From contig NZ_JABBXF010000058.1 of the NCBI RefSeq assembly GCF_013030945.1, positions 1 through 64,000 on the forward strand: DNA of 64,000 nucleotides. Direction: 5' to 3'. The notes under the pieces are model-generated. The model searched no databases and was not told the origin of the DNA. It saw only the letters and a program-made list of their open reading frames with translations. Source of the stretch: Streptomyces morookaense. GTDB taxonomy: Bacteria > Actinomycetota > Actinomycetes > Streptomycetales > Streptomycetaceae. Within the stretch, counting starts at the first letter, position 1. Every line of letters begins with the position of its first letter. This document shows, in pieces, positions 36,124 to 43,852 of the stretch. Position numbers and translations under genes: made by a program.

Positions 36124-36222
36124 GTCGTGCGCGGAGGACGAGGGGTACCTCCCCCCAAGTGTGGGACCACGGCCGTGCGAGACTCTGCTCCTGCTGTGGA
36201 TCCAGGGGAAGGCAACCGTCAC

Positions 36223-36624
36223 ATGAACCATCTCGGCCTGGTGGCCGTCGTCGTGCGCGACTACGACGAGGCCATCGCCTTCTACCGTGACGCACTCGGC
36301 TTCGACCTCGTGGAGGACACCCGCATCGACGACACCAAGCGGTGGGTCGTCGTCGCCCCGCCCGGAGCGCGGGAGACCGCGGTGCTCCTGGCCAAGGCCG
36401 CAACAGACGAGGAGCAGGCCCGTGTCGGGAACCAGACCGGGGGCCGGGTGGGCTGGTTCCTGAACACCGACGCGTTCGACCGCGACTACGCGCGGATGCG
36501 GGCGGCCGGGGTCGTCTTCGAGGAAGCACCCCGGCACGAGCCGTACGGCACGGTCGCCGTCTTCCGGGACCTGTACGGAAACCGCTGGGATCTGATCCAG
36601 TCGAGGCGCGAGGACCGGGGCTAA
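36223..36624 (+). CDS. VOC (glyoxalase/bleomycin-resistance) family protein
   Basis: 133 residues, one VOC module pair: beta-alpha-beta-beta-beta start HLGLVAVVVRDYDEAIAFYRDALGF and C-terminal GTVAVFRDLYGNRWDLIQ. Metal ligand candidates are His3 in NHLG and the Glu of APPGARE or Asp near the end. The substrate is unknown. ATG 36223 follows GGGGAAGG. Its TAA overlaps the TAG of the convergent response regulator by 3 nt. Confidence 0.87.
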   Translation: MNHLGLVAVVVRDYDEAIAFYRDALGFDLVEDTRIDDTKRWVVVAPPGARETAVLLAKAATDEEQARVGNQTGGRVGWFLNTDAFDRDYARMRAAGVVFEEAPRHEPYGTVAVFRDLYGNRWDLIQSRREDRG

Positions 36625-37310
36625 CGCCCCGGGTCGCCGGCGCCTCGCTCCATGACCGGCCCGGTTCCCGGGACCACGAAGCCGTACTCGTAGGCGAGGA
36701 TCACGGCCTGCGTGCGGTTGCGGGCGCCGAGTTTCGCCAGGAGGTTGCTGACGTGCGTCTTGACGGTCTCCAGGCCGACCACGAGGTGGCCGGCGATGCC
36801 CGGGTTGGACAGGCCCGTCGCCATGAGGCGGAGGATCTCCAGTTCACGGCCGGTGAGCGCGGGTGCTCCCCGGGGCGGCCGGGGCTGCGCGGGGCGGGCC
36901 GCGACGAGCCGGCGGACGGCGTCCGGGAACAGGACGGAGTCGGTCGTGGCCACCAACTGCACGGCGTGGGCGATGTGTTCGATCGCCGCACGCTTCAGGA
37001 CGAAACCGCTCGCTCCCGCGCGCAGCGCGTCGTAGACGTGGTCGTCGTTCTCGAAGGTGGTGATCACCACGACCTTCGGCGGGTCGGGCAGGGCGGTCTG
37101 CAGGCGCCGGGTGGCCTCGATCCCGTCGGCGCCCGGCATCCGCACGTCCATCAACACGACGTCCGGACGGAGCTGTTCCGCCAGGGTCACGGCTGCCAGG
37201 CCGTCGGCGGCCTCACCGATCACGTCGAGGCCGGGCCGGGCCCCGAGCAGGGTCCGCAGGCCGGTGCGGGTGATCTCTTCGTCGTCGGCGACGAGTACGG
37301 TCACGGTCAT
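36621..37310 (-). CDS. LuxR/NarL-type response regulator
   Basis: 229 residues. Receiver domain (1-120) with ADDEE acidic pair, VVLMDVRMPG (phospho-Asp), TTF and VLKR (Lys). C-terminal LuxR HTH (about 155-215) with LTGRELEILRLMATGLSNPGIA. It is translationally coupled to the histidine kinase (ATGA overlap), forming a two-component pair. Confidence 0.95.
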   Translation of the reverse strand: MTVTVLVADDEEITRTGLRTLLGARPGLDVIGEAADGLAAVTLAEQLRPDVVLMDVRMPGADGIEATRRLQTALPDPPKVVVITTFENDDHVYDALRAGASGFVLKRAAIEHIAHAVQLVATTDSVLFPDAVRRLVAARPAQPRPPRGAPALTGRELEILRLMATGLSNPGIAGHLVVGLETVKTHVSNLLAKLGARNRTQAVILAYEYGFVVPGTGPVMERGAGDPGR

Positions 37311-38653
37311 GCGCCGGACCCCAGCGGGATACGGGCGCGGAACCGCCAACAGGCCTCGCCGCAGAGGCCGACGGGGTCACCGGTGCCGCCGATGCAGCTG
37401 CCGCCGCGCGGTACGGGCCCCGCGGAGAACTCGCCCCGCAGCAGCGCCACCCGCTCGGCCGCACCGGTCAGGCCGGATCCCCGTCTGCGGCCCGCGAGTC
37501 CGAGGGCACTGCGCCCGGTGAGCGGATTGGTGACTTCCAGTTCCAGCCGGTCGCGCGTGACCGCGACCCGCAGGGCGACCGGTGCCCGGGAGGCGTGCCG
37601 CAGCGCGTTGGTCAGCCCTTCCTGGACGATGCGGTAGCTCTCGCGGGAGACGGTGGCCGGTACGTGCGCCAAGTCCCCGGTGACGTCGGCATGCAGTTCC
37701 GTACCGGCCCCGCGGACGCGGTCCAGCAGGGCGGGGAGTTCGGCGAGGGACAGCGGCGGGGCGGTCGACGGCCGGCCGTCCCGGAGCAGGCCGAGGACAT
37801 GGTCGAGGTCGTCCAGCGCCGCGCGCGACACCTCCTCCAGGCTGACGAGCGCATGGCGCGCCCGCGCCGGGTCGCTGGTCATCAGCTCCCTCGCCACGGC
37901 GGCCTGGATGGTCGACGCGGTGAGGGTGTGGCCGATGGAGTCGTGCAACTCCTGGGCGAGCCGGTTGCGCTGGGCCAGCATCCGCATCTGCTCCTCGAGT
38001 GCGGCAAGCCGTTCGGCGGGCCGGTGCCCGAGCAGCAGCGGCGCGAGCCGGCGCAGGAGCGCGGCCGCCGCCTTGCCCGTGAGGCAGGCCAGCGCGAGGA
38101 GGGCGGCCGCGGCCGGTACGGTCCACGAGCCCTGCACTCCGCCCGCCACGTCGACGTCCGCCAGAACGGTGATCCGGTCGCCGCCGCGCAGCCATACGGC
38201 GGGCAAGGCGAAGGCCACCATCAGCAGGGGCAGCACGACGGCGGTGGCAGCACCGCCGGTCAGGGTGTGCAGCAACAGCCAGGCGGAGGTACGGAACCGG
38301 TCGGGCCGGCCGGGGCCGGTGCCGGACGCTTCGGTGGCGGGGGCCGGAAGGTCCGTACCGAGCAGGTGGTTGGCCAGCGGCACGGAGGCCCGGCGCGCGA
38401 TGCGGGGCAGGCCGAGGGCCGTCACGAGCACGGCGAGGGCGGCGGGGAAGACGACCGGCCGCCAGGCGGGCGGCACGACTGCGGCTGCCAGGACCGCCAC
38501 GGGCGACAGCAGCAGCGCAACGGCTGCGCCGAGCAGCACGTGCAGCGGGCCGCGCCAGGCGCTCGCACGCTTCGCGGTTTTCGCGGTTTTCGCGGTTTTC
38601 GCGGACGGAGAAGGACGTATCGGAACGTGCACGGACGGAAGTATCCCAAGCAA
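37307..38653 (-). CDS. NarL-partner sensor histidine kinase (HisKA_3)
   Basis: 448 residues from TTG 38653 (AGGA 5 nt upstream); GTG 38632 is the alternative. Several membrane helices occur between residues 35 and 245. The dimerisation/phospho-acceptor motif RNRLAQELHDSIGHTL carries His, followed by the ATPase domain: VQEGLTNALRHA (N box) and a late GSGLTGAAERV (G box). The N-terminus contains a tandem Ala-Lys-Thr repeat (9-bp DNA repeat at 38571-38603). Linked to the adjacent CPBP protease only by position; the signal is unknown. Confidence 0.92.
   Translation of the reverse strand: MLGILPSVHVPIRPSPSAKTAKTAKTAKRASAWRGPLHVLLGAAVALLLSPVAVLAAAVVPPAWRPVVFPAALAVLVTALGLPRIARRASVPLANHLLGTDLPAPATEASGTGPGRPDRFRTSAWLLLHTLTGGAATAVVLPLLMVAFALPAVWLRGGDRITVLADVDVAGGVQGSWTVPAAAALLALACLTGKAAAALLRRLAPLLLGHRPAERLAALEEQMRMLAQRNRLAQELHDSIGHTLTASTIQAAVARELMTSDPARARHALVSLEEVSRAALDDLDHVLGLLRDGRPSTAPPLSLAELPALLDRVRGAGTELHADVTGDLAHVPATVSRESYRIVQEGLTNALRHASRAPVALRVAVTRDRLELEVTNPLTGRSALGLAGRRRGSGLTGAAERVALLRGEFSAGPVPRGGSCIGGTGDPVGLCGEACWRFRARIPLGSGA
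38571..38603. repeat. 9-bp tandem repeat inside kinase gene
   Basis: The unit TTCGCGGTT occurs about 3.5 times in tandem and encodes the KTA repeats at the N-terminus of the histidine kinase. Length changes by slippage would alter the protein in frame by three residues at a time. Confidence 0.75.
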
Positions 38654-38744
38654 GATCGTCCTGCCGCCTCCCCCGTGCGAGCCAGATCCGGATTCCCCCG
38701 CGGCCGGGATGTGCGGGGCATGCCGCCGGCGTGAGGCTGGCAGC

Positions 38745-39656
38745 GTGCTTGAGACAGAGACATATCAGCAAGAAGCGGCGTTGCCGGCCGAAGGCTCGAC
38801 GACGAACTCGAGGACGAACTCGAAGACAAAGGGAACGGCCTGGTACTTGGCGATGGCCTTCGGAGGATGCTGGGCCTACATCCTCACTGCGCGCTTCGGG
38901 TGCGGGCTGTCGATGGTCAACCCGCTGGTGCAACTGCCGTTCGGCGTCATGCCGGCGCTGGCCGCGTTCGTGGTGCGCCGCTGGATCACGCGGGAAGGCT
39001 TCGCCGACGCGGGCCTGGCCCTGCGCCTGAGGAGCGGCTGGCCGTACTACCTGGTCGCCTGGCTGGGCCCGCTGGTCATCGCAGGGGCCTCCTGCGGGCT
39101 GGCGGCGGTGCTGGGCCTGTGGCGCCCGGACCTCGCCGCGCTCGACGAACTCGCGGGCGGCATGCCCGCCTGGGCCTTTGTCGCGACCCTCATGCTCGTG
39201 GTGCCGATCCTGACACCGATCTACGCGGGCGAGGAATTCGGGTGGACCGGCTACCTCAGACAGCGGCTGTTCCCGGGGCGCCCGCTCCTGGCGACCGCTG
39301 CCACCGGTCTCATCTGGGCGTCGTGGCACTTTCCGCTGGCGCTCACCGACTACATCTCCTTCGCCCGCCCCCTGATCGGCCTGGCGGTGTGGACGGGGAG
39401 CTTCCTGCTCCAAGAGGCCCTGCTCGCCTGGCTGTTCACGCGCAGCCGCAGCATCTGGCCCGTGAGCCTGGCCCACGCCGGGAACAACATGGTCCTCTTC
39501 CTGATCACCGGAACCCTCCTGGGCTCCGAAGGAGGAACGGGGACCGGCGGCGGACTCGGTGTGACCGGAGTGGCGCTGATGACGGTCGCGCCCATGGCTG
39601 TCGCCTGTGCGTGCACGATGCTGCCGGCGCGACGCGCGCGGCAGCGCAGCAGCTGA
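38745..39656 (+). CDS. CPBP-family intramembrane metalloprotease
   Basis: 303 residues from GTG 38745 with GAGG 8 nt upstream. Eight or so membrane helices. CPBP/Abi motifs: GEEFGWTGYLRQRL (EExxxR), WASWHFPLAL (FxxxH equivalent) and SLAHAGNN (HxxxN). These residues coordinate the metal in Rce1-like proteases. In bacteria, members protect against self-made bacteriocins or process membrane peptides. It diverges from the two-component system (92 nt between starts) and is a natural candidate target of it. Confidence 0.88.
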   Translation: MLETETYQQEAALPAEGSTTNSRTNSKTKGTAWYLAMAFGGCWAYILTARFGCGLSMVNPLVQLPFGVMPALAAFVVRRWITREGFADAGLALRLRSGWPYYLVAWLGPLVIAGASCGLAAVLGLWRPDLAALDELAGGMPAWAFVATLMLVVPILTPIYAGEEFGWTGYLRQRLFPGRPLLATAATGLIWASWHFPLALTDYISFARPLIGLAVWTGSFLLQEALLAWLFTRSRSIWPVSLAHAGNNMVLFLITGTLLGSEGGTGTGGGLGVTGVALMTVAPMAVACACTMLPARRARQRSS

Positions 39657-39717
39657 CGGCCCGGCTGCACAAGGCTCCGGGGTGGGCGGCCGGGACCGCC
39701 CGCCCCGGAGCCGGTGC

Positions 39718-40854
39718 TCAGCCCTGCGTGCCGTTCTGGTCGACGGGGTACAGGCCGAGCCGGCCCTCGGGGTCGGCGGGGTCCGCGCCCTTGACGTCAC
39801 CGACGTAGAGGCTGATGCGCGCCTTGTAACGGTCGAGGGCTGCACGGTCGTTCATGAACCGGCCGAGGCCGAGCGGGTTCATGTTCGCGTAGTCGAAGAT
39901 GCCCTTGCGGCCGGCCGGGGCCGGTACGTCGGTACGGGCGCTCCAGCCGTACGACGTCGCCTGGTACCCCTTCGACAGGATCCAGCTCATGTAGAGCTTG
40001 GCCGCGGCCTTGTGCGGCGCGTCCTTGAGGATGGCGCCGGTCTGCGGCCACGCGACCCACGGCGACTTCTCCGGGATGCTGGTCTTCGACAGACCGCTGG
40101 AGCTGCCCGAGCTGCCGAAGTTCGCCACGTAGCCGTCCTTGCCGACCTGGGCGGAGGCATCGGCGGTGCCGCGGACGAACTTCGGGTTCTGGGCCTTGAG
40201 CTTCTTCAGGTAGTCGAAGCCGTATGTGTCCGTGAGCTGCTTGAAGTAGTACAGGACGGCGTCGTCGTCGTTCGGGTAGGTGAAGACGAGCTTGTTCTTG
40301 TACTCGGGCTTCAGGAAGTCCTTCGCCTCGACGGGCGCGTTGTCGCCGAGCGTGGTGGCCGTGACATTGGCGAAGCCGATGAAGAACAGGCCGGTGTAGT
40401 AGCCGTCCTTGTCCTTGATCTGGTCGTAGACCTTGTTCCAGCCGACCGGCTTGTACTGCTCGAGCGCGCCTTCCTTCTTCCAGCGCGGGAAGTCGTCGAG
40501 GGTCTGCAGGTGGACGACGTCCGCGACGACCTTGTGCTCGGCTATCTGATTGTCGAGGCGCGCGTCCTGGTTCTTGCTGAAGTCGACGACGGTGTCGACC
40601 TTCATCTTGGGGAACTGCTTGACGAACGCGTTCTTGAGGTAGTCGGCCTGTCCCGGCTTGTCACCGCCGGCATAGACGACCAGCCGGCCGCCCTCGGCCA
40701 CGGCGTCCTTGTACAGCTTCTGCAACTGCGCGTCCTCGCCCGCACTCGTGGAGGTGCGGTGCGCGGAAGGGGCGGCTGCGGCGACGGTGGCTCCACTGGC
40801 GGCGAGCACGCCGAGGGCTACGGCTGTGGCCCATGCCTTGCGGGTGGACTTCAC
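39718..40854 (-). CDS. Orphan ABC solute-binding protein (family 1), secreted
   Basis: 378 residues from GTG 40854, with AAGGAG upstream. Signal peptide ends near TVAAAA without a lipobox Cys, so the product is probably released rather than lipid-anchored, unusual for a Gram-positive binding protein. The mature part is a type II binding fold (GRLVVYAGGDKPGQADYLKNAF, VADVVHLQTLDDF, LVFTYPNDDDAVLYYFKQL, WILSKGYQ) akin to ferric and putrescine/thiamine-type binders. No permease or ATPase gene is adjacent. The 213-nt upstream region has candidate TTGAA..TTCAA elements. Confidence 0.85.
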   Translation of the reverse strand: MKSTRKAWATAVALGVLAASGATVAAAAPSAHRTSTSAGEDAQLQKLYKDAVAEGGRLVVYAGGDKPGQADYLKNAFVKQFPKMKVDTVVDFSKNQDARLDNQIAEHKVVADVVHLQTLDDFPRWKKEGALEQYKPVGWNKVYDQIKDKDGYYTGLFFIGFANVTATTLGDNAPVEAKDFLKPEYKNKLVFTYPNDDDAVLYYFKQLTDTYGFDYLKKLKAQNPKFVRGTADASAQVGKDGYVANFGSSGSSSGLSKTSIPEKSPWVAWPQTGAILKDAPHKAAAKLYMSWILSKGYQATSYGWSARTDVPAPAGRKGIFDYANMNPLGLGRFMNDRAALDRYKARISLYVGDVKGADPADPEGRLGLYPVDQNGTQG

Positions 40855-41067
40855 GACGACTCCTTCACGGAAGATCTTGAAAGTTAAAGCATTTCGCGAC
40901 TCCCACCCTAGGCCTATCTTCTTGAAGTTTCAAACAAGCTGGCGTCGGCTCGACGGGGCGCAGTCAACGCCCTGGAACTGGCGGCTGCCGACCGCTTCGA
41001 CAGCCACGGCCTACCGGATGGCCTGCGGTCCGCACCGCACAGCCCGTCGAGGAACGAACCGCCGAGC
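40855..41067. promoter_or_regulatory. Promoter region of the orphan binding protein
   Basis: AT-richer than its surroundings. TTGAAGTTTCAA (40922-40933) has perfect 5-bp arms, and a related TTGAAAGTTAAAG occurs at 40877-40889 closer to the start codon. The two similar elements, about 45 nt apart, could be operators for one regulator. Confidence 0.4.
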
Positions 41068-41463
41068 TCAGAACGAGTTGCGCGGTTCCAGGAACTCCAG
41101 CCGGTTGCCGACCTTGTCGAAGGTGTGGAAGCAGTCGAAGCCGGGGATGCCCTCGCCCCAGGTGACGGGGTGGCCCTTGTCCTCCAGGCGGCGGGCGAGG
41201 TCGCCCAGGCAGTGCACCAGGACGGCCGGGTGCGCCTTGCGGAAGGGGCGGAAGTCGGTCTCCACGACCAGGTGCACCTCCAGCCCGCCGCCGCGGAACC
41301 GGCATCCGCCGAGGCTGCCCGGTTCGAGGGGCTTCTCGAGTTCGGTCATCCCGAGCAGGTCGCCCCAGAACACCCGGCTCAGGCCCTCACCGCCCGGCGG
41401 TATGGACAGCTGGATGTGGTGCACTCCGCCGAGGGTGAAGTCGCTGATGGTCTCGACTGTCAT
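41068..41463 (-). CDS. VOC-family protein
   Basis: 131 residues from ATG 41463. Typical VOC start GGVHHIQLSIPPGGEGLSRVFWGDLLGM with tandem His, and C-terminal DCFHTFDKVGNRLEFLEP with the metal-ligand Glu. It resembles glyoxalase-like dioxygenase superfamily proteins of unknown substrate. A short gene starts 229 nt upstream on the same strand and stops 29 nt before it, so the two may be co-transcribed. Confidence 0.88.
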   Translation of the reverse strand: MTVETISDFTLGGVHHIQLSIPPGGEGLSRVFWGDLLGMTELEKPLEPGSLGGCRFRGGGLEVHLVVETDFRPFRKAHPAVLVHCLGDLARRLEDKGHPVTWGEGIPGFDCFHTFDKVGNRLEFLEPRNSF

Positions 41464-41492
41464 GATGTCTCGTCCCGTCAGGGTTCCGGAGA

Positions 41493-41693
41493 TCACCGCT
41501 CCGCGCGCCGGCGCCTGGGCGTGGTGTGGCCGACTGCCGTGCGGGCGCGGGCCGGAGCGCCCAGGACCTGCAGAACGGGGTTGTGGATGGCGCCGGTTGC
41601 GACGCGCCCGACGGCCCTGCGGAGCATGGCGCGTACGGCCGGGGCGATGTGCGGCTGCGCGTGGCGGATAGGGAAGACGGTCAGCGCGGACAT
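41493..41693 (-). CDS. Small Arg-rich protein, unknown
   Basis: 66 residues from ATG 41693, preceded by GGAGGT at 8-nt spacing, a clear ribosome site. The middle (PAVRAMLRRAVGRVATGAI) could form a basic amphipathic helix. No family is recognised. It ends 29 nt before the VOC gene on the same strand. A GGAGGTGACCTCC palindrome covers its ribosome site, which could hide it in a hairpin. Confidence 0.5.
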   Translation of the reverse strand: MSALTVFPIRHAQPHIAPAVRAMLRRAVGRVATGAIHNPVLQVLGAPARARTAVGHTTPRRRRAER

Positions 41694-41745
41694 GGGAGGT
41701 CACCTCCGTGAGGCGGCATGCCTGGTGCAGGGCATGCGCGGTCGG

Positions 41746-41862
41746 TCAGGCGCGGGACAGTGCGGCCCCGTCGGCGAGCAGGCACAGCCGCTCGGCGCCG
41801 TCGCGCAGGGTCAGGGGCAGAACGGAAGGGAAGTGAGGAGGCACACGGGAGCGAGCCCTCAT
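41746..41862 (-). CDS. Possible 38-residue small ORF
   Basis: ATG 41862 to TGA 41746, with strong third-position GC bias and a protein-like sequence (FPSVLPLTLRDGAERLCLL). It has no good ribosome site. It could be a leader or a remnant of a larger protein. It lies between the leader peptide at 42057-41977 and the 66-residue gene, all on the same strand. A GCATGCC/GGCATGC stem-loop follows its stop at 41716-41737. Confidence 0.3.
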   Translation of the reverse strand: MRARSRVPPHFPSVLPLTLRDGAERLCLLADGAALSRA

Positions 41863-41976
41863 TGTCGGTGGGTTCGGTGAGGGGTCCTGGCCCCGGGCAG
41901 CGGGAGAGAACAGGTACAGCGATCAGCGATCCCCCTGCGGGCACGACAGGGCGAAAGGCCATGCAGCGAAAGGGAG

Positions 41977-42057
41977 TTACCGCGTACCGGAGGTCAGCAA
42001 GGACACACGGATACGGGGCCTGCCAAGGCCCGGACTACTGCAACTACTGCCATCCAC
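41977..42057 (-). CDS. 26-residue leader peptide (copy 1 of 2)
   Basis: GTG 42057 to TAA 41977, with GGGAGGAGG ideally spaced upstream. The peptide starts MDGSSCSSPG and continues LGRPRIR. A second copy begins at 63935 on the other strand with the same start. Within the shared 18 codons most nucleotide differences are silent (AGT/AGC Ser, AGG/CGG Arg, TCC/TCT Ser), which argues that it is translated. About 50 nt before the start are also conserved, 28 of them identical. Short Ser/Cys-rich leaders suggest attenuation by translation. The controlled gene would be downstream (66-residue protein and VOC). Confidence 0.55.
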   Translation of the reverse strand: MDGSSCSSPGLGRPRIRVSLLTSGTR

Positions 42058-42398
42058 GTCTCTCGCCTCCTCCCGGCCGGGGCGCACACGGGCGCCGGAA
42101 CATACACGGCGTAGCCGTCAAGAGGCCTCACCGACCGAGGGCCTCGCGTTTCGAGCCTAGCGACACGGCGCCGCACAAGCCCCGCTGCTTGACTCATCCT
42201 TGATGCCCCGGAAACAACTTGCCCCGGCCGGTAATGATCATTAAGCTCACCCGGGTGACTGCCGGGTCGGCCATGGGCCATACACGAGTTGGGCACCCGG
42301 CCTCGGCGTGAGCGCGAGGCGGGCCAGGGCCCCGCCCCTTTTCTCCGTTTCCTCAGCGCCTCACCAGCGGATACCGGACTCGGAGATTTCCACCGCAC
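42058..42398. promoter_or_regulatory. Divergent regulatory region before the leader and VOC genes
   Basis: 341 nt without a supported gene. The part next to the leader peptide (to about 42110) is the conserved upstream block shared with the copy at 63884-63934. TAATGATCATTA (42232-42243) is a 12-bp perfect palindrome in an AT-rich patch, a likely operator for the rightward VOC gene at 42399. Confidence 0.5.
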
Positions 42399-42815
42399 AT
42401 GCCGAACGAACTACCCGTCACCACCGTCCAGTTGAACCACACCGCCGTCTTCGCCAAGAACCGGCAGCTGTCTGCCGAGTTCATCGCCGCCATCCTCGGG
42501 CTGCAGGTCGGCGCCCCGTTCGGACCGTTCCTTCCCGTCGATCTCGGCAACGGCGTGACACTCGACTACTACACCAAGACCGACGAAGCGGTGCAGCCGC
42601 AGCACTACGCGTTCCTCGTGCCGGACGAGCAGTTCGACCTCATGATCGCCCGCCTGGAGGCGGTCGGGGTCACCTACTACGCCGATCCCCGCCACACCGA
42701 ACCCGGCCGGATCAACCGCCTCTTCGGCGGCCGCGGGGCGTACTTTGCCGATCCGGACGGCCACAACATGGAGATCATGACGCGGCCCTACGTCCGCGAC
42801 CGCACCGCCGCCTGA
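42399..42815 (+). CDS. VOC-family protein
   Basis: 138 residues. LNHTAVFAKNRQLSAEFIAAILGL at the start (His metal ligand), HYAFLVPDEQFD in the middle and GGRGAYFADPDGHNMEIMTRPY at the end, with the conserved Glu. The pattern matches VOC enzymes and fosfomycin-resistance-like proteins; the substrate is unknown. ATG 42399. A 12-bp palindrome lies 155 nt upstream. Confidence 0.88.
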   Translation: MPNELPVTTVQLNHTAVFAKNRQLSAEFIAAILGLQVGAPFGPFLPVDLGNGVTLDYYTKTDEAVQPQHYAFLVPDEQFDLMIARLEAVGVTYYADPRHTEPGRINRLFGGRGAYFADPDGHNMEIMTRPYVRDRTAA

Positions 42816-42958
42816 GCGATGCGGTGGAAGGGCGCGGCCGGTTCGTACCGCCCCGGCGGGTGCAGGTACTGGGCGGCCGCGTCCTCTGCGGAGCGTCCAG
42901 GGGAGGTTCCGGTCCGCTCGTCGATCCGGCGCCCCATAGGGCTGCCGCACAGGCGGCT

Positions 42959-43753
42959 TCAGCGGCCAGGGCGGACGTGGAGGTCCAGTCCGCTCGTCCC
43001 CGGTTCCTCCGTTCCCGGGAGGAGCCGCATGGCGTGGTCGTAGTCGCCGCCGACGAGCGACCGGAACGCGACCGGTTCGTCCGTGAAGAGCCCGTCGAGC
43101 CGTCGGGCGTACTCCTGCGTCGCCGCCGCGAACAGCTCGTCGGACAGCTGGTTCGAGCCGAACACCGCGAACGGTTCGAGCGGTGCCATACCGGTGTACC
43201 AGAACAGGCCGTGCTGCACGGGGTGGAGGACGTCCGCCAGCCGACCGTGTATGCCCCGGTCGGAGAACGCCGTCTCCCGGGAACCGGCGGTCACCGACAC
43301 CAGCGCCCGCCGCCCTGCCAGCGCGCCCTCGCTGTACGGCGGGGGGACTTCCGGGCCGTAGCCGAATCCGGCGGTGAACACCCGGTCGATCCAGCCCTTC
43401 AGGATCGCGGGCACCGAGAACCACCACAGCGGGAACTGCAGGATCACCGCGTCCGACCAGCGCACCTTCTCCTGCTCGGCGGCGATGTCGGGCGACAGCC
43501 GCCCGGCCAGCGTGGCGCTCTGGGATGCGGCCATGACCGCCAGGCGCCGGTCCGGGGCGTGGCCGGGGAAGTCGTCGGCGTCCACCGTGGCCTTCCACTT
43601 CATGGCGTAGAGGTCGGACACCTGCACCTCGTGTCCCGCCGCCTGCAGGTGTCCGACCGCGAAGGCGGTGAGGGCGGCGTTGAGCGATCGGGGTTCCGGA
43701 TGGGCGCTGACGACGAGGATGTTCTTCCGCTGCTGCGGTACTGCTGCGTTCAT
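42959..43753 (-). CDS. NAD(P)H quinone oxidoreductase, flavodoxin-like fold
   Basis: 264 residues. NILVVSAHPEPRSLNAALTAF binds FMN/FAD phosphate, and QFPLWWFSVPAILKGWIDRVFTAGFGYG is the family active-site segment; GLFWYTGMAPLEPF follows. The family reduces quinones by two electrons with NAD(P)H. ATG 43753 is used. It diverges from an MmyB-type regulator 100 nt away, a common gene pair in Streptomyces in which the regulator controls the reductase. Confidence 0.92.
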   Translation of the reverse strand: MNAAVPQQRKNILVVSAHPEPRSLNAALTAFAVGHLQAAGHEVQVSDLYAMKWKATVDADDFPGHAPDRRLAVMAASQSATLAGRLSPDIAAEQEKVRWSDAVILQFPLWWFSVPAILKGWIDRVFTAGFGYGPEVPPPYSEGALAGRRALVSVTAGSRETAFSDRGIHGRLADVLHPVQHGLFWYTGMAPLEPFAVFGSNQLSDELFAAATQEYARRLDGLFTDEPVAFRSLVGGDYDHAMRLLPGTEEPGTSGLDLHVRPGR

Positions 43754-43852
43754 GCCGTCCACCCTTTCCCGGGCGCGGCCGGGCAGCCAGCACCCTGTAC
43801 AACCGGTGGATCCGTGATCCTGGTACTGCGAGGGCCACTCATACTTGAGCGC

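Larger units (their letters stand above)
35770..36222. promoter_or_regulatory. Intergenic region with palindrome and two strong stem-loops
   Basis: 453 nt between the divergent XRE and VOC genes without a credible gene. It contains a 16-bp perfect palindrome (35952-35967), a 13-bp perfect stem with 6-nt loop (36033-36064) and an 11-bp perfect stem with 16-nt loop (36086-36123). Promoters for both neighbours should lie here. The stem-loops are on the VOC side and would be in its leader if transcription starts before 36030. Confidence 0.5.

Noticed and set aside
41681..41962. 93-codon minus-strand frame after leader copy 1
   Set aside because: Pro/Arg-rich with no ribosome site; the competing 38- and 66-residue frames have better codon bias or ribosome sites.
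41994..42398. 134-codon minus-strand frame over the leader peptide
   Set aside because: Differences between the two leader copies change amino acids in this frame but are mostly silent in the leader frame, so this is not the coding frame.
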